Source of the DNA: Lucifuga dentata
Taxonomy: Eukaryota > Chordata > Actinopteri > Ophidiiformes > Bythitidae
Reading direction: 5' to 3'
Assembly (NCBI GenBank): GCA_014773175.1
Contig: VXCM01000428.1
Location: 1-64,000, forward strand
DNA: 64,000 nucleotides
A program made the position numbers and the translations under genes. This document shows, one piece after another, positions 24,301 through 38,100 of this stretch; the first letter of the stretch is position 1, and the number at the start of each line of letters is the position of its first letter. A model generated the notes under the pieces. The model did no database searches. It was not told the origin of the DNA and saw only the letters and a list, made by a program, of their open reading frames with translations.

Positions 24301-25465
24301 AAAAACACCATGAAAAAAAACACTTGTCCTCTATGGATACTGCAGGGCCAAACAGTAGCCCTTATGTCACCTTTATTTGACCTGTGACTCCTTTCTCTTG
24401 GGCTAATCAGTCTAATGTTAAAAACACTCACACATTCATCAGATGCAGCATCATTCCACTAGGTTTTGTCATATCCAAATCAGATCATTCTTACTGTACT
24501 GGAACACATAAATAAACAAGCAAACTGTATGGTGTGCCCCCAAAAATAATTAACATTTTGTCAAAATCAGCTCCGTTTGACAGAGGAAAATGGAGCAACA
24601 GCTGGAGTGTATGACCAGACTCAGAGGTCAGACATCTAAAGGCCATCTGCTAATCCTCAGCACTCAGTCTGTCTCCTTGTACATCCCTTTTACTAGATGT
24701 TTAGTTGTCACCCAAACATCACAGCCTTAACTTAGTGATAGTAGAGTCTGACTTTGTTTGGCCCGTGTCCTCTCTTGCACTCTCACACTGACAGAATTGC
24801 TGTTGTCATTCACTAATTGATGCATATGATAGTATTAATCAGGATGACATAATGAGATGCAACACAATTCTGAACATCAGGTTCTCAAACAGAATCTGAA
24901 AGTTTTTGGAATTTGAAGGTTTTGAAAGCCCCAGTTTCATAGAGGTCCTCTTCTTAGCTGTCCAAGAAACTGAACAGGTGAGCAGGGTGGACACTGAACT
25001 ACTTCAATGCCACAGTTAGGAAAACAGTCTGCAAGTAAAAACACTGCTCATTAGCCTAGTTTGTACAACTCAACGAGGCTTGGGTACCTCTGGAACTTGT
25101 AAAACATAATCCCTTTGTTCAAATAAATGCAACTGATGTGCAAAATACCTGAGGAAATATATTCCACAAAAACATTACAACTCTTGCTCACTTCCTTTTG
25201 TATCAAGCTCTGGACTTTTCAACCAACCTTTGTAATTTGTTATAAAGTAATAATAATGATTTTCTCTTGACATACATAAATGCATAATCATTCAGTGAAA
25301 CATAAATAATCGCAATATCAATCAAAGAAATCACATCTGCAACCAGTGTGACATTTATGTTTCTTTTGCCCTTTCCAGGCTTCCGTAGACATTCCTTCAC
25401 TGTCAGTTTATATTCGGTGAGAAACAAGCATCGATAAGCCAACAATCTAGCTCAAAGTGTAAACC

Positions 25466-28400
25466 ATGGAAGAAATTAGCAACATTGAAGTCGTCCCGTG
25501 CGAAGACTCCAACTATATGACGCCATTCAGGGTGCACTATAACCAGGTGAGTCTAAATACAAGCTCCCTTGTCTGATAGTAGCTGATGGATGCTATGTGC
25601 TAGCCCAACCCCCCATTCATTTAGCAGCTAGCATAATACGGCTAAGCTTGCCTGTAACACATTATCAGCAACAATTTGTGGGATTCATAACTACATTAAC
25701 TAAGCCTTTGTATTCGTTATGTTTTAACGGCTTTTATAACTGTGTGACCTGAAACCTGACCAGAGGCTGCTGCAAGGGGCAGCCACTGTAAAAGCTAGTT
25801 AGCATGCTAACAGGAGCCTGCTGCATAGATTTGGGACCAACAGCATCACCGTTAGCACATGCTTTATATTAGTGCAGGGAGGTTTAGACAACATTAGCTA
25901 CTTGTGTTAAATGAGAAGGGGCATTGGATAGCTTCACTTCAGTCTAGTTGATTTAATTTTCAAATTAACTTAAGCAGTGTGTCTAAAAGCAGACTGGCTT
26001 GTGTTAAGTTCTACATATTGGATCCTCACCTGCTCGGTGTGAATTTACATCATTAATGAAAGTCCAGGTCCAGTAAACACTAATAACATGAGACACTACA
26101 TAGATATACTAACACTGTCCACTTTAACTAATCATATACTAATACATGGGTGTCAGTATATCCAAAGATGAAGCCAGTAAGTTTGTTTGTGTTGTAGCAT
26201 TGGTTCTAAAACTGTGTTACATGTTCCACCGGTGGTACTTGAAGCTCCCACAATTTTTTTCATTTATATGTATAATTGAACCCGTATTTTTTCCTAATTT
26301 GGGATTACTGTTGCCTATACTTTTTAATACATTTATTAGGCTATGTAATAAGTACATGTAATTAAATTTGTAAATTTGACTGTTCACAATTTAATGAGTT
26401 GAATTTTTTTTATTTTATTTGCAATCTAACATTTGGGTTGAACTCGAAGTTGATCTTTTATCATGGCCAAGTTCAAATTAAAAGCTTACAACTGTGCTTG
26501 ACTTATTGAGAGCCAATGTCGACCATCACTTCCAAGTTCTGTTAAGACCCATAAGCCACAAACCAGCCACAGGCAGACACTGAAATGTCTCCAAAATTAG
26601 GCTATTTTGTCTAACTGCATTCCACTTTGTCCTGCAAACAAATGAACACTTGATACTCAGAGTGGAAAATGAGCTTTTCAATTGTTGTGCCACTGTATAT
26701 TTTAAAGTGACAAAAGCTAAAGGGGCTGCTGTTAAGAAAGGTGCTCTTTTGTTGCGATGCTTTCAATTTAATCAGAACACTCAGTGACCGAGGCACTCAT
26801 GGTGAGGGGAGCTGAGCAAGGAGTTTTTACCATTTGGGGTTCACACCTGTGACAGGAGAGGGGGGGTTAAGCTTGTCAAGAGAATGGCAGAATGGCTAAG
26901 ACAGCAGATGGACAACAAAAGAGATGATGGTGGACTCCCTGTTCATCTTGTCCTCCCTTTCATCCCCATCATCTCTCCTGTGCAGCTCAGAAGGGGGCGT
27001 TCAGGGACTCCCCACAAAGCCTTTTCAATCAGGGAGGGGAGGTGAGCATCTCTTTCTGAGCCTTTTATGTTGCTGGACATCTGCAGCCTGGCCATGGTCA
27101 CTCACTGGAATACATTCACACACTTCGAAAGTCAGTAATGTCATGCCTAAGAGGCTCTTCTCAGTATTAGTATTTATTGGTGCTTTGTTTTCTCTCCTTT
27201 TCTGCATTTTACAAAGCAGGTGATTGTCCCTCGTTGACTCTAGGAAACCTCTTGCTTATAATAAATTACTGCTTCTTATGTGGATCAAGCAAATTATATT
27301 CCAGTTGTTCATCATAATGATGTAATTATTCATCTTGAATTATTTATCCTCTATAGCTTACAGCCAGTGGCCCTTACCACTCAAATGAACATGAGCTCCA
27401 ATCAGATCTTAAAGCAATAGGCCTTTATTTAAAACAGTGTGATTAGTACCAGGCCTTTATGTCTAAATTTGCCTTTTAAAATGTTTTTTATATTTTAATT
27501 AGAAGCTGTTCCATGTTTTTTGCTGTTACTGCTTTTATTCTTTTGCTACAAAATGAACTTGTATTTTTGCACTACTATGTCATGTCACCAAAAAAAAAAA
27601 AAAGNAAAAAAAAAAAAAAGCCCAAAACAACTCTCCAGTGGTTCATGAGACAGAATCGACACCTTAGAAGGCTTTTACTATGAAACCTCTGTATGTTCTG
27701 GCAAACATGTTAAACAGAGGTCAAATTATCTAGGCAATGGCCTAGATAATTGTCAGGAACTTTACAAAACAACATACAATACAGAATAAGACGTATAGCA
27801 TGTATGGTGGGTGAGGAAATGCATGTGCAGAATGTTTGATCATTTACACTCTTGAACAAACTGACTGACAATCGCATCATCTAGGCTGATTAGTCAGAGT
27901 ATAAGCATACTGTTATATGCTGACTCCAACTGATTATGGTGTTTACATGATGTTTGAAAACATTGGCTTATTGCCTTAATCAGAGTAGAGTGGCAGTTTA
28001 ACATGCATCATGGAGTAAATTTATTTGATTTGGAGGGATGCTTGATTTGGTTTGAGGTCTAATGCTTTCTGTGGATGGAGTTCACTGGAGGGGGTTTGCA
28101 CTGTGCCCTTGATTCTGTCCTTGTGCTTTTATTCACACTGTGGCAACTTAAATTCATCAGGGGCTGCAACAAATGACTATTTTCACTACAATTTTTTTTT
28201 CCAATTATTTATTTTTGGTTAATTTTCTGTCATTCAACTAATCAACTAACTAATCATTTGGGCTCTAAACTCATCATTCCTGGTCCATCAGTTTATGCAG
28301 ATTTGACTGTCACATTAGCCTTAATTTGATACCTCTGTCATCTTTAAAATCTGCCTGTCGTTAGTTTCCTGGTTATAAATTTTTGTATGTGCTAGCTTTG

Positions 28401-29086
28401 CTGCCTTTGGGCAAATAAGTACAGAAGCTAAATCCAGAAAAAATTTGGGGAGCACATGTTGGGATTTAAAGAGTGCTATTGTATTTGAGAGCAGAACGCT
28501 AGTTAATTTTTTCTTTTCTTTTTTTTTTTTTTTTTNTTTTTTTTTTTTTTTTGTCTGTTGCAGCTGCCAGCTTTTTAATGTACCCAGCGCAGGAGTATGT
28601 GTGTGTGTGTGTGTGCGTGTGCGTGTGCGTGTGCATGTGTGTGTGAGAAAGAGAGAGAAAGATGGTTTTTAGACTTTAAGCACCTAAAAGATCAAGGCCA
28701 TACATCCCTCTCTACAATAGCCATTCACACAGGAGCCTGTCATTTCTGATGCCCAAAGCCAGAGGGACCACATTAATTTCAAGGTACTGTGTAGCCCCCC
28801 CCCCCCCCCCCCCNNNNNNNNNNNNNNNNNNNNNNNNNNNNNNNNNNNNNNNNNNNNNNNNNNNNNNNNNNNNNNNNNNNNNNNNNNNNNNNNNNNNNNN
28901 NNNNNNNNNNNNNNNNNNNNNNNNNNNNNNNNNNNNNNNNNNNNNNNNNNNNNNNNNNNNNNNNNNNNNNNNNNNNNNNNNNNNNNNNNNNNNNNNNNNN
29001 NNNNNNNNNNNNNNNNNNNNNNNNNNNNNNNNNNNNNNNNNNNNNNNNNNNNNNNNNNNNNNNNNNNNNNNNNNNNNNNNNNNNNN

Positions 29087-29139
<53 letters not shown>

Positions 29140-32100
29140 TTTGTGCCAGTATGCCATCTGAGTATAGTTTTACCTCACATGTGGTTACTGGGAAATAAAT
29201 GTGTCATCATTGTGGTGCTTTAAACATCAGTCATACTAAGCTAATTGCGACACCTTAGTATAATTACTGTAAACAAACAGGAAGGCACTCAAAGAGCGCA
29301 TACCTCTGCCAAGGATTTTATAGGCAGGGGTGCACATAATTTTTTCATTGTGTTGCTAAAATTAGTTTTTTTTTCNGCCTGTTTTTTTTTTTCTTTCTTT
29401 TTTCGCTGCCCCATTTATAGAGCGCACAAACTTGCTTGTCCATGAGTACAAGCTCTCAAACTCAAAGCACCTCTTTAAAGGACCACACCACCCATTTTGC
29501 ATGTTTGAGCCTAATGTATTCAATTTTCATATACGTAAGGTTACTGAATTATTTCCCAAAGCATACTACTGGAACGTTGAGTTAAAAAGATTTTTCCTAC
29601 CTTCCAGACCACCATTGGTTTCAGTTCATTCTGGTATGGTATTAAAATCAACTTGTTGATACTTGAAACGTTCTTGGGATAGGTAATCCATCATCTCGAA
29701 CAAGACNTATTAAAATCAACTTGTTGATACTTGAAACGTTCTTGGGATAGGTAATCCATCATCTCGAACAAGACATATATTCAGGTTTTTTTGAAGTTTC
29801 GTAATTTTAGCGTTTAAGTGCAATAAAAAGCATGGAGTGAATGTATGTCTCCACTCGGGGAATATCGTCCCAAAAAAAAAGACCTGCGTTTATTGAAAAA
29901 TTTAAACAATCGTGACTTCATAATTTTGCGTAACTATTAGCAGGCGAAACATTGATTTTTAAGGTGGATGTATCGCTTGAATATTTGATTTTGAAAGATT
30001 AAGAAGTTTTGCAAACTATCAGGAAAGCTGAAGTACAGTTTTATCCTTTGGGAAATGATTGTCAGTGACCTTACATGGACGAAAATTGAATATATTATGC
30101 TCAAACATGGAAAATGGGAGGTATGTTCCTTTAATTTAATCACCCTCAGCACTACCATTAGCGCTGTCTTGCAGTTTCTCACTAGGTATGCAAATGAATG
30201 TTCAAGGGAGAGCAGACTCATTTGTTTTCCCTTTGAGGACACACATGCCCATGTTACCGCTTATGAGCAACTGTGTATTGGCAAAAAAAAAAAAAAAAAC
30301 NAAAAAAAAAAAAAAAAAATTCTGGATCCAGAGTATCATCTGGATCACCTCCAAAATTTAATCACTTCTTCCTCCTTGACATTATCTGTCTCCCAGATTT
30401 CATCCAAATCCATTCATAACTTTTTGAGACATCCTGCTAACTAACAAACAATTAAGTAGACAAGCAAATGCCGATGATCACATGACCTCCTTGGCAGAGG
30501 TCATGTGATCACTCCGACCACAGTTAAGACCACAGTTAAGATGATTGGCAGTCTCTCAATTAGTAGATGCAATTGTTACTGTCTGTATTCTTTGCTATGG
30601 AGGACATATTTAATACCCCATTTTGGAAGCAGAATGTTCATTCTGCATTCAAGTATGATTGTGCAGCACCACCACCCCTTTTTTTATGGAAAGGCCCATG
30701 CTATAAATACTGCAGCTTCCTATTAGAAAGACAGTGTTGCTGCTTGTTCCTCTCCCTGGCATCTCTATGGACGAGTTAGTTTTCTCTTTCACTTTTCTGA
30801 ATAGGAAGATTTCTTGGAAACCATTTTTCCATCGGCCCTCCACCATCTGCCTTTACAGGAAACTGAAAGTTTTGTTTTCGGAACAACACCTTCTGTTTGT
30901 GCTGTAACATTTTTCCGATTTTCTGCGAAAGCTAAGCATAATTTTTTTTTTCGTTAAGAAAATATGTGGAGGATGAAATATTATAAAATATAATATTCAA
31001 CTATCGTGTTCTATATCCTGAGGGGTTACACGGGGGTGGAGTAACATGTGTATACCACCCACAACCATCCTCAATGGCTGTAAAGCTAAACTGAGACGGG
31101 GCAACATTTGAGTAGTTTATGGTTGAGTAACGTGTTGCCCCACCCCATACGTAACCCCGCCCCAAGTCCCAAGAGGCAGCTACTAGCCTCTCAAAATGTT
31201 AGAAACACATTACAGAATGATGCAATCAACAACAACAACACAAGCTACAACCTCCAGAATAAGATATGAACCATATTTAATTTTGCACATAAGTAGTATT
31301 TATTACCAGAGCTGTTACGCTGTAGGGTAAGGGTTGTAGAGTTTAATGGAAATGACATCTTATTACAGAGATGGTCATTTGTCAAGCATATCCCACATTT
31401 CTTTTTGTTGGTTTTACTAACGTTAATAAAGTTAAAATATGCACTGTATAGCTGTGTTATACTGTATAAGAACATATAAACATCAGATTGGGCTGCTATA
31501 AGGACTGTGATCAGGATATGTGATTAGGATTTTTAGGATATGTTATCATTTATCCATGCAACCATTTCCCACAAGATTCAGTGTCAGAAAATTCACCTTT
31601 CTCATGCATTATTCAGTAAGCACACAAGACGCCCAGCCACGCGAAATGCATCACCACCTCAGTCACGACAAGTGATTTATCACACGTACACCATCACGGC
31701 AGTTTTGCTTTCAGGAAAAGTGAGAAGGGTGCGGCTGGCTTGTCCTGCAGGAGGAATGACGGCGTGTTAGACACTTGCAGTTTGTTGACATGACAGGATT
31801 GTGTTAGTTATGCTGCTCGTAGACAGTCTGCAGAGCGTCTTTCATTTCATACCTGCACTGACAGTTTTGATGTCAGTGAGTGCATAGATGGCAGCTTTCA
31901 CTTCTTTCTTTTAGTCATTTTTCATGTTATTCAGTGTATATATTATTTGAACCTGCACTTCAGATTTTTGCAAAATAATTAATCAAAACCTATACATACA
32001 ACGGATGACTGATGAACTCTGAGTCTGACACTTCATGAAGTGAGCAAGGACTGTAGCAACTTTTGAGATCATAATATAATTGATTACGTTTTTGCACATC

Positions 32101-35100
32101 ATCTGCATAACTTGAGCTCAGCTGATTATAACATACAAGTTCCACAGGTAGCCATGAATCTGTGAGGAACAAGATGAATACTAGTTCAAACTAGTTCAGC
32201 ACCCTCCCACTTGTCTGATTTGGCCCCCTCAGACTTTTTCCCAAACATGAAAATTGTACATTGTATATGTAAATGCAAATTGCAATAAATTTTCTTTCAA
32301 CTTATGGAAAATTCATTTTGATTCAAGCCATTTGTTTGAAGTCCAATATTAGGCCTATGCCAGAAAGCATGTCTTCTCAGCTCAAACTTAAAGAACCAGA
32401 CCGGCAATTTTGCATGTTTGAGCCCAAGTTGCATACATGTTACATTGCTATCAACCATTTTCCAAAAAAAAAAAAAAANAAAAAAAAAAAAACCCAAAAA
32501 ATACTACTGGTTCCTGTTAAAAATTGTTTTTCCTACCTTCCAGACTGCCATTGGTTTCAGTTCATTCAAATATGCTAGAAGAATCAATGTAGAGACTTGA
32601 AATGTGCCTAAGATAAGTAATCCATCACAGCGAACAAAAACGTATAAAATGTTTTGTAGAAGTAATGTAAATTTAGCGTTTCAACACTGACTCAACATGG
32701 AGCTACACAGAAGAAAATGTCTCCGCTGAGGAATATAGTGCCAGGAGAAGACGGCTTTTATAGAGAAATTAAAAGGATCATGCCTTCTACAATTCTGCAT
32801 ACATGTTAGCAGGCGAAACATTGAATTTTATCGTGTGTGTATATCACCTGAACCTGAACTTGATTTTGAAAGATTAGGTAATTTGGAAAAGTAACAGGAA
32901 AACAAAAATACAACTTTATATTTTGGAAAATGGTTGGCAGTAACATAACGTGTATGTTTACATACACGTTATGTATGGCCAGACTTTATGGTGTGCGCCA
33001 CAGCCTGCCATAAGTGCCCATGGAGCAGAGCATATGTTGCTACGCCCAGAGTGAATCCTGCCGCCGCGCGTGGAGTGTGTTCGGACCAGGCTGGACTTTA
33101 TGGTGTGTGCTGCAGCCTGCNGCCGCCGCGCGTGGAGTGTGTTCGGACCAGGCTGGACTTTATGGTGTGTGCTGCAGCCTGCCATAATTTTGTTCTGCAC
33201 GTCCTCCTGAGTTAGCTTTGTTTGCTGTACAGGGTCGGGTTGAGACCGTGGCAGTGCTGTGCCCGGAGCGTATCCTGCTGCCATGCTTGGAGCGTATCCT
33301 GCCGCACGGACTACTTTTTACCGGCACAGTTCAGTTCGAGAACCGCTCATCCAAATAACTTCACAATAACTTCACATTGCATGTCCTTGGATCCTGAGCC
33401 ATGAACCTTCCCAATTTCAACTTCATACAGTGCTGGGTTCTAGAGATATTGGTGCCACAGACAGACAGACAGTGAAACTGTCTTTATAGATAGATAGATA
33501 CAGAATCACTGGTACGGTCCTTTAAAGCTGAACACAACAGGATTATGTACCCTGTTCATGTAACCCTGATTTTTAGATTCAAATTAAGGTAAGATAAGAT
33601 CGCATAAGATAAGCTCTTATCATGTGTTTGCCAAACTAGCTTTTACAGTAAGTGCCAGAGTCAAAGTGATACTTTACAGACAAAAATTTTGGTTTCACGC
33701 TCTCATTTCACACCATCTCATCCTACTTAATGATGCATGAATGTCATTATGCTGGCTTCATTTCACACTGAGACCCTATGGCTTTGATGCGCTCAGTGTT
33801 TGACCAACATTTCAAGATGATTTTGAGGATTTTTCAGTAGCCAAAACTTTTCAAATCCTCATTTTCCTTTCATGTAAATGTAAAATTAAAATGCTGCTAC
33901 ATCTCCATAAAACATAATTGTGATTATGATACTCAGATGAAGCATTATCGTCTAGTAAATGAACAGGTGAGATGTTGCAGTGTGATTGAGTTCAGTATCT
34001 TAGGGAGAAGAGTCTCCCAAACAACAGGGTGCCAAGTACACAAATACAGCACAAGTATAATTGCGCCATTTGCTAAGTGGCACATCTTAGCTCAGATCCT
34101 GTTGCTACAATAGCGTCTTATGATGCCTGATTTTATCAGCGCTATTAGCTTTCTGTTTCTCCCCCTCCCTGTTCTTGGGTGGTGCTCAAACTGCATCTGC
34201 ACACAAAGCAGACATTGCTATTGTAGCTGAAATAAGCCTGTTCCAGTAAAGCTGTCAGCACTGGGTCTGAAGAGCTTGTGGGTGGATAGGAGGAGCAGTC
34301 TAAATTTTGAATCAAGGCCACATTTCCTCAGGCATAGAAAATGAAGGCCAACTTTGTCGTATTTATATATGAAATGGGGAGAGTAATATATGTATCCTGA
34401 TTTTTTTAGATTCAAATCAAGATAAGATAGCATAAGAGAAGATTTACAATAATGACAGCAGACAAATTTGGGTATTCACAGTGTTCATCTGAAAATTAAG
34501 GACACTTCAGAGGAAACGACTCAACATCAGTGGCACAACAATAAAGATACATTTAAATGTAAAATATAAATACATAAAGATATTGTGAGCTAAAGGATCA
34601 TACCACCCATTTTGCATGTTTGAGCCTAATATATTCAATTTTAATACACGCCACGTTACTGACAACCATTTCCCAAAGGATAAAGCTGCATTTCAGCTTT
34701 CCTAATATTGTTAAACAGTGGTTAGCGCTGTTGCCTCACAGCAAGAAGGTCCTGGGTTCGATTCCCGGCTGGAACAGGTCCTTTCTGTGTGGAGTTTGCA
34801 TGTTCTCCCCGTGTCCACGTGGGTTCCCTCCGGGTGCTCCGGCTTCCTCCCACCTCCAAAGACATGCATATCAGGTGAATTGGGAACTCTAAATTGCCCG
34901 TAGGTGTGAATGAGAGCTTGAATGTGTTTGTCTGTCTCTGTGTCGACCCTGCAATAGACTGGCGATCTGTCCAGGGTGTACCCTGCCTCTCGCCCTATGA
35001 CTGCTGGGATAGGCTCCAGCCCCCCCATGACCCTCAACAGGACAAACGGGTTTAGAAAATGGATGGATGGATGGTCATTAAAATTTATCGATAAACGTAC

Positions 35101-38100
35101 GTCTTCTTTTGGGACTATATTCCCCATTGGAGACATACATTCACTCCACGTTTTTTTAATTTCACTTAAACGCTAAAATTACGAAACTTCGAAAAAACCT
35201 GAATACACCTCTTTGAGATGATGGATTACCTCTCCCAAAAACATTTCAAGTATCAACAAGTTGATTTTAATAGCATACAAGAAAGAACTGAAAGTAATGG
35301 CTGTCTGGAAGGTAGGAAAAACAATTTTTTAATTCACCGTTCCAGTAGTATGCTTTGGGAAATGATTGTCGGTAATGTTACGTGTATGAAAATTGAATAT
35401 AGGCTCAAACATACAAAATGGCTAGTATGGTCCTTTAAAGCAACTGTGTGGTCTGCTGAGAGTTTCCCTCTATCCCTAGCTGCTGTAATTAGCATGTGAA
35501 TGATTTTAAAAAAAAAATTACACAGTAATGAGTTGCATTTTATTTTTGCTGGTAGTTCCTAGAATGACTTTATTCTGCTGGGTGTGGATTGCATGCTTGA
35601 GTCGTTAAATTACTACACATAGATTTCTGACTGATCAAACAAGCCCATCCATCTATATTGACATATGTATTCCTGAATACACAAACATAATTTTGTTAGT
35701 AAGCTAAGGCAGGTTTTTTGTCCAGACTGGACTACAGACTTGCTGTAGGCATTCACAAGCCAAAGAAAAAAATGCTGCAAATACTTTCTGCCATTTTTGG
35801 AATCTGGAATGAATGGAAATAACCTCCAAATGAACCAGGATATCAGGACATTTACCTCACTGACACGCATACTGCTGGGATATACGCCAAGTGATGAGCC
35901 AGCATTTCATGTCACGTGTCACTGCCCAAATATTGAGCTTGTCAGTGTGTCAGAAAGCATTGGCTGCCTCCTTTGTGCTGGTCACGCACCTGCCTTGACA
36001 TTTTGATGGTAATTTACTGAAGGAGTGTTCTGCTGCACATCCTGTTGATGTGACCACAGGGCATATAAAGTCAGAGCACCTTCTGTCTCTGAAGTTGAAT
36101 AACCACAGGACGTGTTTCAGCATTTAGTTATGAGTTTTCTTTCCTCCGTCTCAATCCAGGGCCTGTCACTTCTTCCTTAATAGTTTAAACCATGCATTCG
36201 TTTCTAACCTGGCTGCGCTGGTAGGAGTTGCCAAAATTACCTTCAGTGGCCAATGGGGGATGTTAGTCCCACTGACGAGTGATAAATAAAGGAACATACT
36301 GGTGATCGCGCATGTTTGAGCCAAATGTATACAATCCACATACAAGTTATGTTACAGTTTTAGATGTGGATTATATTCCAATTTAGGCCATAAATCTTTT
36401 TTTTTGCTTTTTTCAAATATCAGATAAATGCCGTGATTAGATTGAAATGGGCATAAATCAGAGTTTAGTTTATAAAAGTACAGGAAAGTAGGGTCTGGGT
36501 TTGGCTGCTCGTTAAGAACATTTAACTATTATTACCTGTAAAATTAGCATTCTGGAGAATGTGGTTTGGTGCAGATTCAGCACATTTTTCTGCCGTGCAT
36601 CTGCAGATTAGTTTTGTTGGGTGTGGTAATGTTCCCTTAACGTGCCTAAGCAGGCATCATTTGTAGGTGAGTTGATTTTCTTTTGAAGTAAATCACAGAT
36701 GATTTGACTTTTTTTTTTTCCCATCACATGCAACAAAGGGTGTAAGAAGCGTTCGGAATAACAAAGCTGACTGCATCTTAGCTCAGCTACTGCCTTACGG
36801 TTTTATATTGTGTTTATTTATGCTGTTTATTTTGTCTTATTCATTCACAGAACGGTACAAAGAAATCCTGGGACTTCATGAGAACCCCTGACAGGTAAAA
36901 CTGACATACATTTTTTCCCCACTACTGTCAGATAGCAACACACTCACTCCTAATACTCTTCCAACACGTGTTGATAACGGGACAATGATGCACTTATTAA
37001 AGGACCATACTACCCATTTTGCATGTTTGAATGAATGTATGTCTCCACTCCACCAGGGAATATAGTCCCAACAGAAGACCTGCATTTACTGAAAAATTTT
37101 AACGACCATGACTACATAATTTTGTGTAACTATTAGGTGAAACATCGATTTTTAAGGTGGGTGTATCGCTTGAGTATTTCATTTTGAAAGATAAAGAGAT
37201 TTTGCAAAATATCAGGAAAGCTGAAATACGGTTTTATCCTTTGGGAAATGATTGTCAGTAACCTAACATGTATGAAAATTGAATATATTAGGCTCAAACA
37301 TGCAAAATGTGTGGTATGGTCCTTTAATGTAAAAGAGCTTTATGAACGAGCTTCAGTTATCACAGTGCTTATTTAGTGTGATGCTGTGTAGTTAGTGACT
37401 TTTTGTTTTTTTTAGGAGTTCAGCTCTGTGTCTTTCTTGATTTGTATACGTTTTATCATCACAATATCGTCACTCCCCTCCAAAAAAAGAGTGTATGATG
37501 GGATTTAGTTTCTTTTATTACATGCAGTTACGTCCCTGACCACCCTGCCAAAATATCTCATTACGTGTATATATGCTCATCATCATCTGTCATTGCTGTT
37601 TTATTGCTTATGTGCATAATCACTTTATAAATCACTACATCTTGATCCTTCCAAATAAACATGCAGCTCTGAACTATGACACACGATGCCTTCAGGGTGC
37701 CATGTACGTTTATGTTAAATTCTGTGAAAACAATCTATTTATGTGGTGGTGTTTTTTCTTTTACCTTTCCTTTCGCCCATCCTTTCTCCTATAGTGTAAA
37801 GAGTGTCACACAAATTTAAAGAAAGCATGTTTTTAATACTTTCTTTACTCTAGTGTCACTAAGCCTATATTTTGTATGAATGTCCTCCCAATATAGCCTT
37901 GCCTATATTAGGAGGACAGTCATACAAAAAGAGGCCTTGTTTTGGGGAATTTGGTGCCCTGTTATTCTTACATAGCAATAAATGTCTGAGCTTCATGAGA
38001 GGCACTGTCAGAGAAATATCACACGTTTGTGACAAAGCAGTGTTTCCTACTGTCTGTTTTGCCCGTGGTACCACAATACCCTTAGGAAAGTCTCAGGTCA

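Larger units (their letters stand above)
14746..25440. other. knl1-nudt14 intergenic region, no gene supported
   Basis: About 10.7 kb lie between the knl1 polyadenylation signal and the nudt14 start. Open frames here are short and resemble no family I recognise. The region holds homopolymer/N joins (15772, 17928, 19355, 22176, 23137, 24256), a (GA)n run, an (AAT/ATC)n run at 20728-20766, a SINE, a hammerhead-like motif, and several less AT-rich stretches (16060-16430, 18640-18800, 20150-20400, 21120-21480) that could be conserved noncoding DNA. Confidence 0.6.
32388..33525. mobile_element. MITE family A, copy 3, interrupted by a nested insertion
   Basis: The left end TTAAAGAACCAGACC and right end CTGGTACGGTCCTTTAA with TTAA flanks match the family. 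The usual right arm is broken near 32960, where a GC-rich foreign segment begins and runs to about 33500. Confidence 0.7.
25547..36850 (+). other. nudt14: nudt14 intron 1 (11.3 kb, repeat-rich)
   Basis: The donor AACCAG/gtgagt and acceptor ttcacag/AACGGT bound this intron. It holds MITE family A copies 2-5, a SINE, LINE tails, a hAT-like fragment near 26199-26275 (TTGGTTCTAAAACTGTG), the 273-base gap and two false duplications at N joins. I see no coding sequence inside it. Confidence 0.85.

Noticed and set aside
24100..24431. Cys-Val repeat open frames
   Set aside because: Translated CA/TG microsatellite.
28684..29198. Long open frames of 149 and 157 residues on both strands
   Set aside because: They consist mostly of the N gap and TG/poly-C repeats.
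34720..34780. tRNA gene
   Set aside because: A and B boxes are present, but the sequence does not fold as a full cloverleaf and continues into a SINE body.
34711..35136. 141-residue open frame on the minus strand
   Set aside because: It lies across the SINE; such frames are common in this repeat and not a gene.
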